Both the position numbers and the translations under genes were made by a program. Below, one piece after another: positions 6,625 to 12,311 of a stretch of 21,729 nt of DNA; the first letter of the stretch is position 1, and each line of letters opens with the position of its first letter. The DNA is from SIG575 sp964507395. Its GTDB lineage: Bacteria > Bacillota > Clostridia > Oscillospirales > Acutalibacteraceae. The stretch is taken from NCBI GenBank assembly GCA_964507395.1, contig CAZDQE010000040.1, forward strand, positions 1 to 21,729, in the 5' to 3' direction. Under the pieces are notes generated by a model. That model was not told where the DNA came from. It did not search any database and worked only from the letters and a program-made list of their open reading frames with translations.

Positions 6625-7857
6625 TTGTATATAGCAATTATGGGACACGGCGTTGTGGGAAGCGGTGTGGCAGAAGTCATAAGCCGTAACAACGACCTGA
6701 TAGTAAAACACAATAATCTTGACTTTCTTGAGGTCAAGCATATCCTTGATCTGAGAGATTTCCCCGAGCTTTCATACAGCGATAAGTTCACAAAGAATTT
6801 TGACGATATTCTCCATGATGACGAAGTTAAAATCGTTGTTGAAACAATGGGCGGACTCAATCCCGCTTACAAGTTTGTCAAGGCTTGTCTTGAAAAAGGA
6901 AAGAGCGTTGTAACATCAAACAAGGAACTTGTAGCAGCTTACGGCTGGGAGCTTCTTAAAATCGCTGAGGAAAGAAACATCAACTTCCTCTTTGAGGCAT
7001 CTGTAGGCGGCGGTATTCCCGTTATCAGACCTATTTCAAGATGTATGGCTGCAAATGAGATAACAAGAATTGCAGGTATTCTCAACGGCACAACAAACTT
7101 TATACTTACAAAGATGATTACCGAAAACATGAGCCTTGAGGATGCACTCAAGCTTGCTCAGGATAACGGTTACGCCGAGAAAGACCCCACCAATGACATT
7201 GAAGGCTTTGACGCTTGCCGTAAAATCTGTATTCTTGCATCTCTCTGCTTCGGCAGACATGTTTTCCCGGATGATATTCCAACTGAGGGCATCACAAAGA
7301 TTTCACTTGCCGATGTTGAATATGCCAAAAACTACGGCAAGGTAATAAAGCTTCTCGGCACAGCCATGAGAAGTCCCGACGATAAAGTGTCAGCAGAGGT
7401 AAGCCCTGCACTTATTGATGCTGCAGGACCTCTGGCAAACGTAAATGACGTTTTCAACGCAGTGCTTGTTGACGGCAATGCAGTAGGCGAAGTAGTATTC
7501 TACGGTAAGGGTGCAGGTAAGCTTCCCACAGCCAGCGCAGTTGTTGCCGACGTTATCGACTGTGCAGTAAGCAAAGGCACAAAAATCGGTTACACATGGG
7601 CAGAGGCTGCAGAAAACAATCTCGTTTCAAGCAGCGAGATGCTCACCCGCCTTTATGTCAGAGGCTTCGCTTCCGATACAGAAAAAGCAAAATCATCAAT
7701 CAAAGAAGCTTTTGCAGGTGCTGAATTCATTACACGCGAAAATGCACCTGAAAATGAAATTGCTTTCATCACACCTTCTGATATCAAGAGAAAGTTACTT
7801 GCTGACATTGAAGGAATTGACAGTTTTGACATTCAGTCAGTAATCAGACTGTTTTGA
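6625..7857 (+). CDS. hom: Homoserine dehydrogenase
   Basis: The enzyme reduces aspartate semialdehyde to homoserine with NAD(P)H, the branch to threonine, methionine and isoleucine. The 410-aa protein opens with the Rossmann nucleotide loop GHGVVGSG, followed by VTSNKELVA and the GILNGTTNFIL segment of the catalytic domain. The C-terminal 70 residues (from about 340, TRLYVRGFAS) look like a divergent ACT domain, so feedback control is likely. I place the start at TTG 6625: AGGAAG lies 6 nt upstream and this gives the family N-terminus MYIAIMGHG. An earlier TTG at 6598 has no site and adds nine residues; an ATG at codon 5 would cut into the first beta strand. The aspartokinase gene follows after 36 bp. 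Confidence 0.95.
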   Translation: MYIAIMGHGVVGSGVAEVISRNNDLIVKHNNLDFLEVKHILDLRDFPELSYSDKFTKNFDDILHDDEVKIVVETMGGLNPAYKFVKACLEKGKSVVTSNKELVAAYGWELLKIAEERNINFLFEASVGGGIPVIRPISRCMAANEITRIAGILNGTTNFILTKMITENMSLEDALKLAQDNGYAEKDPTNDIEGFDACRKICILASLCFGRHVFPDDIPTEGITKISLADVEYAKNYGKVIKLLGTAMRSPDDKVSAEVSPALIDAAGPLANVNDVFNAVLVDGNAVGEVVFYGKGAGKLPTASAVVADVIDCAVSKGTKIGYTWAEAAENNLVSSSEMLTRLYVRGFASDTEKAKSSIKEAFAGAEFITRENAPENEIAFITPSDIKRKLLADIEGIDSFDIQSVIRLF

Positions 7858-7893
7858 TTTTTAATTGATATATATTTCTAAGGAGTTTTTTAT

Positions 7894-9093
7894 ATGAGTT
7901 TAATCGTACAGAAATTCGGCGGTTCATCTGTGGCAGACGCAGACAGAGTAAGGAATGTGGCAAAAATTATCACAGACACTTACAAAGCCGGCAATGATGT
8001 TGTAGTTGTAGTTTCCGCTCAGGGCGATACAACTGACGACCTTATCGCGAAAGCTAAGGAGATTACGAACAATCCTTCTGCCCGTGAAATGGATATGCTT
8101 CTTGCATCAGGTGAACAGATTTCTATTTCACTTCTTGCAATGGCAATCAAGGAAATGGGCTTCCCCTCAGTTTCACTTCTCGGCTGGCAGGCAGGCTTCA
8201 ACACCTCTTCCGCTTACGGTAAGGCGAGAATCCACAACATCAAGGCTGACCGCCTTCGCACTGAGCTCGGCAAGAGAAACATCGTTATCGTCGCAGGCTT
8301 CCAGGGTATCAACAAATATGATGACCTGACAACTCTCGGAAGAGGCGGCTCAGACACAAGCGCAGTTGCAATTGCAGCAGCACTCAGAGCTGACAAATGC
8401 CAGATTTTCACAGACGTTGAAGGTGTTTTCACTGCTGACCCGCGAAAGGTTGAGGGTGCAAAGAAGCTTGAAGAAATCACTTATGATGAGATGCTTGAGC
8501 TTGCAACTCTCGGTGCACAGGTTCTTAACAACCGCTCAGTTGAAATGGCAAAGAAATACAATGTTGAGCTTGAAGTTCTGTCAAGCCTTACAAATAAACC
8601 CGGTACAATCGTCAAGGAGGTTGCTAAAATGGAAAAAATGTTGGTAAGAGGCGTAACTAAGGACACAGACGTTGCAAGAATTTCACTTGTAGGTCTTTCA
8701 GATACTCCCGGAGTTGCTTTCAGAGTTTTTGATAAGCTCGCAGCAAAAAATATTAACGTTGACGTTATCCTTCAGTCAGTAGGAAGAGACGGCACAAAGG
8801 ATATCAGCTTCACAACAAGCGAGGACAACGCTGAAAAGGCAGTTGAACTCCTTTCAGAAATGCTTGATTGCAAGATAAGCTGTGACACAGATATTGCAAA
8901 GGTTTCTGTTGTGGGCGCAGGTATGGAATCACATCCCGGCACTGCAGCCAAAATGTTTGAAGCTCTCTACGGCATCGACGTAAACATTCAGATGATTTCA
9001 ACAAGCGAAATCAAAATCTCAGTTCTCATAGACAAAAAAGATGCTGACAGAGCAGTTTCTGCTGTTCATAAAGCATTCATGCCCGAAGAATAA
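7894..9093 (+). CDS. lysC: Aspartokinase (monofunctional, ACT-regulated)
   Basis: The enzyme phosphorylates L-aspartate at the start of the lysine/threonine/methionine pathways. The 399-aa protein has the kinase domain first (KFGGSSVAD at residues 7-15, TLGRGGSDTSA, then FTDVEGVFTADPR) and two C-terminal ACT domains (from about 260) with VGLSDTPGVAFRVF and VVGAGMESHPGTAAKMF, typical of aspartokinases with alpha2beta2 architecture. AAGGAG is 8 nt before the ATG. It follows hom in the same direction, so carbon entry and the homoserine branch are co-expressed. A well-formed internal start at 8629 could yield the ACT-only beta subunit (separate entry). The symbol is by family; thrA/dapG-type naming is possible. 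Confidence 0.95.
   Translation: MSLIVQKFGGSSVADADRVRNVAKIITDTYKAGNDVVVVVSAQGDTTDDLIAKAKEITNNPSAREMDMLLASGEQISISLLAMAIKEMGFPSVSLLGWQAGFNTSSAYGKARIHNIKADRLRTELGKRNIVIVAGFQGINKYDDLTTLGRGGSDTSAVAIAAALRADKCQIFTDVEGVFTADPRKVEGAKKLEEITYDEMLELATLGAQVLNNRSVEMAKKYNVELEVLSSLTNKPGTIVKEVAKMEKMLVRGVTKDTDVARISLVGLSDTPGVAFRVFDKLAAKNINVDVILQSVGRDGTKDISFTTSEDNAEKAVELLSEMLDCKISCDTDIAKVSVVGAGMESHPGTAAKMFEALYGIDVNIQMISTSEIKISVLIDKKDADRAVSAVHKAFMPEE
8614..8631 (+). promoter_or_regulatory. Internal ribosome binding site and start in aspartokinase gene
   Basis: AAGGAGG at 8614-8620 is followed after 8 nt by an in-frame ATG (8629, codon 246). Translation from here gives a 154-aa protein, residues 246-399, comprising just the two ACT domains. 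This is the arrangement known for Bacillus and Corynebacterium aspartokinases, where an in-phase internal gene makes the beta regulatory subunit. The motif is stronger than the gene's own site. Confidence 0.7.
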
Positions 9094-9111
9094 TAAAATT
9101 TTTACAGATAC

Positions 9112-9138
9112 TTGAAAAGTGTGTGAAAATAGTATAAT
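9112..9138 (+). promoter_or_regulatory. Promoter of efp
   Basis: TATAAT at 9133-9138 is preceded by TTGAAA at 9112-9117 with a 15-bp spacer (16 bp if CTTGAA is used). The start codon lies 48 bp downstream of the -10. It sits 19 bp after the aspartokinase stop; no terminator hairpin separates them, so efp may also receive read-through. Confidence 0.5.
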
Positions 9139-9185
9139 ATATTATTACAAAGGATTAATAAAATTACTTTTGGAGGAAAAACAAT

Positions 9186-9743
9186 ATGGTATCAGCAGGC
9201 GATTTCAGAAACGGCATTACATTTGAAATGGACGGTAATGTTTATCAGATTATCGAATTCCAGCACGTTAAACCCGGTAAGGGCGCTGCATTCGTAAGAA
9301 CAAAGATCAGAAACGTTATCTCAGGCTCAGTTACTGAAAGAACATTCAACCCCACAGAAAAATTCCCCACAGCTTACATTGAGCGTAAGGACATGGAATA
9401 TTCTTACAATGACGGCGGTCTTTACTACTTCATGGATATGGAAAGCTACGAGCTTATCCCCATCAATGAATCAGAGCTTGATGACAACTTCAAGTTCGTT
9501 AAGGAAAACATGGTTTGTAAGATCCTTTCTTACAAAGGCAACGTTTTCGGTGTTGAGCCTCCCACATTCGTAACTCTTCAGGTTACACAGACAGACCCCG
9601 GCTTCAAAGGCGATACAGCTACAAACGCTACAAAACCCGCTACTCTTGAAACAGGCGCTGAGGTTAAGGTTCCCCTCTTCATTGATGAAGGTGAAATGAT
9701 CAACATTGATACACGTACAGGCGAATACATGTCACGTGCTTAA
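9186..9743 (+). CDS. efp: Translation elongation factor P
   Basis: EF-P binds the ribosome between P and E sites and relieves stalling at polyproline stretches. The 185-aa length and three-domain order (KOW-like N-terminal, OB, C-terminal OB) match the family: KPGKGAAFVRTK in domain I, ERTFNPTEKF, and the C-terminal signature ending FIDEGEMINIDTRTGEYMSRA-like (about 168-185). Lys32 in the PGKG loop is the residue modified in other bacteria; no modifying enzyme gene is visible here, as in Bacillus-type systems. GGAGG lies 9 nt before the ATG. It stands between the amino-acid genes and the CD1247-type gene. Confidence 0.98.
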   Translation: MVSAGDFRNGITFEMDGNVYQIIEFQHVKPGKGAAFVRTKIRNVISGSVTERTFNPTEKFPTAYIERKDMEYSYNDGGLYYFMDMESYELIPINESELDDNFKFVKENMVCKILSYKGNVFGVEPPTFVTLQVTQTDPGFKGDTATNATKPATLETGAEVKVPLFIDEGEMINIDTRTGEYMSRA

Positions 9744-9749
9744 ACAAAT

Positions 9750-9926
9750 CGGCGATAAAACGTCAAGAACATGACTTGGTGCTCTAAGATTTTTTAGTTT
9801 ACATCATTTGCCGTGTTTTTACCCTCGTAGTACACACGGTACAACTTCGGGCAAGAAACACGTCATCTTGACATTTTCTCACCAATTTGGGTGAGTTGCA
9901 TAACGGCGATAAAACGCCAAGAACAT
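9750..9926 (+). other. Structured spacer with duplicated hairpin between efp and CD1247-type gene
   Basis: A 23-bp direct repeat (9750-9772 and 9904-9926, one mismatch) forms in each copy a GGCG-ATAAAA-CGYC hairpin; the single change (T for C) keeps a G-U pair. Between the copies, TTGGTG (9776-9781) pairs with CACCAA (9880-9885), TAAGAT (9785-9790) with ATCTTG (9865-9870), and CGTGTTT (9812-9818) with AAACACG (9856-9862), giving one long imperfect hairpin. CTCACC (9878-9883) can instead pair with GGTGAG (9890-9895), which excludes the outer stem. No T-tract follows, so this is not a plain terminator. It may be a leader or switch for the next gene, a separate RNA, or a small repeat element; I cannot assign a known family. 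Confidence 0.5.
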
Positions 9927-9957
9927 TATAAAATTAAATAAAAGGAGTGTAAAAATT

Positions 9958-10392
9958 ATGACACTTGCAGAAAAAATTGCTTACATCAAAGGCCTTGCAG
10001 ACGGCATGAAGCTTGACGACAGCAAAGATGAAGTTAAAATCATCAAGGAACTCATCTCAGTTCTTGAAGATGTAGCTTACGAAATTGAAGAACAGGATGA
10101 AATCATGGGCGAGATGCAGGAGCAGCTCGACGCTGTTGATGAAGACCTTGACGAGCTTGAAGAATTCGTATACGAATGTGACGAAGATGATTATGATTTC
10201 AGCGATTGCTGTGATGACGATTGCGACTGCGGTTGTTGCGACGACGATTATTTTGAAATCGAATGTCCCTCATGCGGCGAAGTAATCTGCATTGACGAAA
10301 GCATCCTCGACGAAGGTGCAATCGAATGTCCCGCTTGCCACGAAAACCTCGAATTTGAATTCGACGATTGTGACTGCGAAGAAGACGACTGA
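9958..10392 (+). CDS. CD1247-type acidic zinc-ribbon protein
   Basis: The N-terminus (MTLAEKIAYIKGLADGM, through the DSKDEVKIIKELI helix) is the CD1247 N-terminal domain common in Clostridia, followed by an acidic coiled region (residues 35-72). The C-terminal part has a two-CxxC zinc ribbon (Cys103/106 and Cys124/127). Between them lies a Cys/Asp block (residues 83-97) with six Cys in eleven residues; in all the 144-aa protein has 14 Cys. Family members are annotated only as hypothetical or, misleadingly, AraC-like; no DNA-binding HTH is visible. A metal-binding or scaffold role is inference. AAAGGAG lies 10 nt before the ATG. It follows efp and a structured spacer and ends with a strong terminator. 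Confidence 0.85.
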   Translation: MTLAEKIAYIKGLADGMKLDDSKDEVKIIKELISVLEDVAYEIEEQDEIMGEMQEQLDAVDEDLDELEEFVYECDEDDYDFSDCCDDDCDCGCCDDDYFEIECPSCGEVICIDESILDEGAIECPACHENLEFEFDDCDCEEDD

Positions 10393-10404
10393 TAAAAATA
10401 ATCT

Positions 10405-10436
10405 TACCCATCGGGATAACCGATGGGTATTTTTTT
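10405..10436 (+). terminator. Strong rho-independent terminator
   Basis: A 10-bp perfect stem (10405-10414 with 10420-10429) with a 5-nt loop GATAA is followed by seven T residues (10430-10436), 12 bp after the CD1247-type stop codon. It closes the hom-to-CD1247 transcription unit. Confidence 0.95.
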
Positions 10437-10667
10437 GCCTGATTACGAAAAACACGGACTTTCTGCACCTCTCAAACGCAGTTTACAGATAATTGATATG
10501 CCGATAAGGTATTGCTTTTGGGGACAAAAAATCGACAGGCACAAAATTTGTCATTGATAACTGCAGAAAGCAAAATAAAAAAATGACCATTTTTGCAGAA
10601 AAAATCTTATTGTTTTTCAGATGACCGCAAGAGATATCCCTACGGTTTAAAGCTCATTTCTGATAAT
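10437..10667. other. Non-coding block with nested inverted repeats
   Basis: No supported gene is present. TTGCTTT (10512-10518) pairs with AAAGCAA (10567-10573), enclosing GACAAA/TTTGTC (10523-10528 with 10547-10552). Further on, TCAGA, TGA and CCG (10617-10627) pair with CGG, TCA and TCTGA (10643-10663) with one-sided bulges, making an 11-bp interrupted stem. TGCAGAAA occurs twice (10562-10569 and 10594-10601). The block lies between the CD1247-type terminator and the candidate RNA at 10668-10812. It may be part of a larger RNA or decayed repeat DNA. Confidence 0.4.
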
Positions 10668-10708
10668 AAAAAATTTAAGCCGGTTGCAAATAACAGCCGG
10701 CGTTTTTT
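10668..10708. terminator. Bidirectional terminator hairpin
   Basis: GCCGGTTG (10679-10686) pairs with CAGCCGGC (10694-10701), eight pairs with one G-U and a 7-nt loop. On the plus strand six T follow at 10703-10708; on the minus strand TTAAATTTTTT follows (10668-10678). It can end transcription in either direction and would be the 3' end of the minus-strand candidate RNA. Confidence 0.75.
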
Positions 10709-10735
10709 GTCCTTTGAAAGCTTGTGGGATATAAT
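10707..10735 (+). promoter_or_regulatory. Promoter-like signal reading into the hairpin cluster
   Basis: TTGTCC (10707-10712) and TATAAT (10730-10735) are 17 bp apart. The -10 lies inside one arm of the 10-bp inverted repeat, so the repeat itself creates TATAAT on both strands; one of the two promoters may be a by-product. A transcript from here would end at most at a short TGAT/ATCA hairpin with TTATTTTT (10817-10835). Confidence 0.4.
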
Positions 10736-10818
10736 CAAAGGACATGACGGAAGGTGTGAGGCACTCCCGCCACACAAAATGAGTGGGAACTCATGCTCCG
10801 ATATTTCGGAACGATGTG

Positions 10819-10847
10819 ATTATATCATTATTTTTCCAAAAAGTAAA
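10819..10847 (-). promoter_or_regulatory. Promoter-like signal for the minus-strand RNA
   Basis: On the minus strand TTTACT (10842-10847) and TATAAT (10819-10824) are 17 bp apart, 8 bp after the stop codon of the S51 peptidase gene. The expected start point is near 10812, just before the TCCGA/TCGGA hairpin. Confidence 0.45.
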
Positions 10848-10854
10848 TACTTTA

Positions 10855-11529
10855 TTAAAATATTTTTTCTTTTTTGTAATTATTTTCTTTGGCAAGCTTA
10901 TAGATTCCTCTTTCGGGAACCCCTAAAACTCCGCTCATTTCACCGTCAATAAAAACCACTGCCGCATCATTATCGACTGCAATTCCGTCAAGGTCCTGTT
11001 CTGACACAGCACCGTCAAATCTCTGCCAGTATTCGCTGTTATAATGAGGACAGTTGCAACCGGGAATAATACCGAGACAATCAATGAACATGAATTCATT
11101 ATTCTCGCCGCAATCGTCATAGCCTCGGCGGAACCAACACATACCGCCTGAAGAAGAGCCTGACAGGACAATTCCCTTTTCGTAAGCTTTTCTGAGAATC
11201 TCGGTAGCCCCTGTTTTATTCCACACATCCATAAGGAATTTCAGATTTCCGCCGCCTACAAAGATAATATCAGCAGACATAACCGTGCTTTCAATATCTT
11301 CGTATGTAAGACTCTCGTCTGTAAGCAGAAGAACATCATATTCCTTACATCCGAGATCTGAAAATTGTTTCTTCAGGTCATCAAAATCGTCATAATTATC
11401 GTGTCCTGCAGTAGGAATATAAAGGACTCTTGCGTCTTTCTTCGGACACAACTCTACAATTTTTTCAAAAACCTTAAGTCCTTCCTCATCGTTAAAACTA
11501 ATACCGCCTGATGCTACAATTTTACCCAT
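10855..11529 (-). CDS. Peptidase E-like protein (family S51)
   Basis: The 224-aa protein has the class I glutamine amidotransferase-like fold of S51 peptidases: MGKIVASGGISF start, IPTAGHDN (38-45), DIIFVGGGN (87-95), and the nucleophile elbow GSSSGGM with Ser126. His162 in CPHYN is the likely catalytic partner. S51 enzymes cleave dipeptides with N-terminal Asp or, in the cyanophycinase branch, cyanophycin; which applies here is unknown. No signal peptide. The start at 11529 has GGAG 8 nt upstream; a longer in-frame reading to 11667 runs into the upstream gene and has no site. It begins 4 nt after the flavin reductase stop, so the two are co-transcribed. A promoter-like signal for a non-coding RNA lies immediately after its stop. 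Confidence 0.88.
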   Translation of the reverse strand: MGKIVASGGISFNDEEGLKVFEKIVELCPKKDARVLYIPTAGHDNYDDFDDLKKQFSDLGCKEYDVLLLTDESLTYEDIESTVMSADIIFVGGGNLKFLMDVWNKTGATEILRKAYEKGIVLSGSSSGGMCWFRRGYDDCGENNEFMFIDCLGIIPGCNCPHYNSEYWQRFDGAVSEQDLDGIAVDNDAAVVFIDGEMSGVLGVPERGIYKLAKENNYKKEKIF

Positions 11530-11533
11530 TTTC

Positions 11534-12145
11534 TCAGTCTCCGATCTTCTCAAAATCTGATGCAGGATGCTTACAGAGAGGACATACAAAATCCTCAGGA
11601 AGCTCGCCCTCGTGAACATAGCCGCAGATCTTACATCTGTAAGCCGCTTTTCCGTCAGGCTTTGCATTATTCTGAGGCTTTATATTTTTATGATAATAAG
11701 CATAGGTTACTGATTCGTTATCGTTCAGCACCTCTGCATCTGTTACGTCAGCAATAAACATTGTGTGCGTTCCAAGGTCAATCGAATGGAAAACACTGCC
11801 TGAAATATAAGCATTTGCGTATTCAGGTGCTATGAGAAGTCCGTTTTCCGTTCTTCTGTATTTTTCTGCATCTGCAAACTTGTTTACATCTTTTCCGCTT
11901 CGGAAACCAAAATGCTTGAACTCCTCAAAAGGAACATCTGTTGACAAAACTGTAACGTTGAACTTTGCTGTTGCCATGATCATATCATGAGTTTTATTCT
12001 GTTTGTTGACAGTTACCGCAATTCTGTTCGGTGTATTAGTAACCTGTGTTACAGTGTTCACAATACATCCGTTATCAAAGCCATCCTCATTTGCGCTGAG
12101 AATAAAGAGTCCGTATCCTATTTTATAAAGAGCCGCATCGTTCAT
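11534..12145 (-). CDS. hrb: Flavin reductase-rubredoxin fusion (high-molecular-weight rubredoxin)
   Basis: The 203-aa protein joins an N-terminal FMN-binding flavin reductase-like domain (residues 1-155, with NGCIVNTVTQVT and HTMFIADV) to a C-terminal rubredoxin with the four Fe ligands Cys171, Cys174, Cys188 and Cys191 (CKICGYVHEG then CPLCKHPASDFE). In Moorella and other anaerobes such Hrb proteins move electrons from NAD(P)H to diiron flavoprotein FprA, removing oxygen or nitric oxide; no fprA is in the window. AAGGAGG lies 6 nt before the ATG. It has a well-formed promoter with an inverted repeat between -35 and -10, pointing to control by a repressor, plausibly a redox regulator. Confidence 0.9.
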   Translation of the reverse strand: MNDAALYKIGYGLFILSANEDGFDNGCIVNTVTQVTNTPNRIAVTVNKQNKTHDMIMATAKFNVTVLSTDVPFEEFKHFGFRSGKDVNKFADAEKYRRTENGLLIAPEYANAYISGSVFHSIDLGTHTMFIADVTDAEVLNDNESVTYAYYHKNIKPQNNAKPDGKAAYRCKICGYVHEGELPEDFVCPLCKHPASDFEKIGD

Positions 12146-12187
12146 AAAAAATCCTCCTTGAATTTATAATTCAAAACCATATTTATT

Positions 12188-12228
12188 AAGTATACTTGAA
12201 GTGTAACACAATAAAATGGTTGTGTCAA
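12188..12228 (-). promoter_or_regulatory. Promoter of hrb with inverted-repeat operator
   Basis: On the minus strand TTGACA (12223-12228) and TACACT (12200-12205) are exactly 17 bp apart. Between them ACACAA (12206-12211) and TTGTGT (12220-12225) form an inverted repeat. A perfect palindrome AAGTATACTT (12188-12197) covers the likely transcription start. Either could be an operator; the TTGTGT/ACACAA arms recall but do not match a Rex box. Confidence 0.7.
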
Positions 12229-12271
12229 ATTAAAAATATTTTTAAAAACAGTATATTTTTCCAAGAAATTA

Positions 12272-12280
12272 TGATATTAT
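12272..12280 (+). promoter_or_regulatory. Possible extended -10 promoter of dusB
   Basis: TG-A-TATTAT (TATTAT at 12275-12280) lies 31 bp before the dusB start. The -35 region (TATATT at 12252-12257) is poor. It is divergent from the hrb promoter. Confidence 0.4.
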
Positions 12281-12311
12281 TAAATAAATTATTCTGACGG
12301 AGTTATTTTAG

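Larger units (their letters stand above)
10668..10812 (-). ncRNA. Candidate multi-hairpin RNA of about 145 nt
   Basis: From a minus-strand promoter (10819-10847) to the terminator at 10668-10701, the RNA would fold into consecutive stems: TCCGA/TCGGA (10797-10801 with 10806-10810), ATGAGT/ACTCAT (10779-10784 with 10789-10794, four-base loop), GTGTG/CACAC (10754-10758 with 10771-10775), GTCCTTTG/CAAAGGAC (10709-10716 with 10736-10743), then the terminator. A 10-bp perfect repeat, GATATAATCA (10728-10737) with TGATTATATC (10817-10826), frames the first three stems. The strand is uncertain because a second promoter-like signal (10707-10735) points the other way. I do not recognise a known RNA family; no ribosome binding site or reading frame is convincing. 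Confidence 0.4.

Noticed and set aside
9868..9896. TTGACA in the efp-CD1247 spacer as a promoter
   Set aside because: The hexamer at the right distance is GTGAGT; no acceptable -10 is found at 16-18 bp.
9751..9918. 6S RNA in the efp-CD1247 spacer
   Set aside because: The long hairpin with a side hairpin on its 3' arm recalls 6S architecture, but I could not align conserved bubble sequences and there is no clear promoter or closing stem.
10668..10850. IS200/IS605-like end, retron or CRISPR-like repeat
   Set aside because: No transposase, reverse transcriptase or Cas gene nearby and no regular repeat-spacer pattern; the inverted repeats are each different.
10593..10952. 119-codon plus-strand open frame starting at TTG
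   Set aside because: It has no ribosome binding site, runs across a T-tract terminator and all the hairpin arms, and its 3' third is antisense to the S51 peptidase gene. No family resemblance.
11530..11667. 46-residue N-terminal extension of the S51 peptidase-like gene
   Set aside because: It lies inside the flavin reductase gene in another frame; the family start MGKIVASGG has its own GGAG site.
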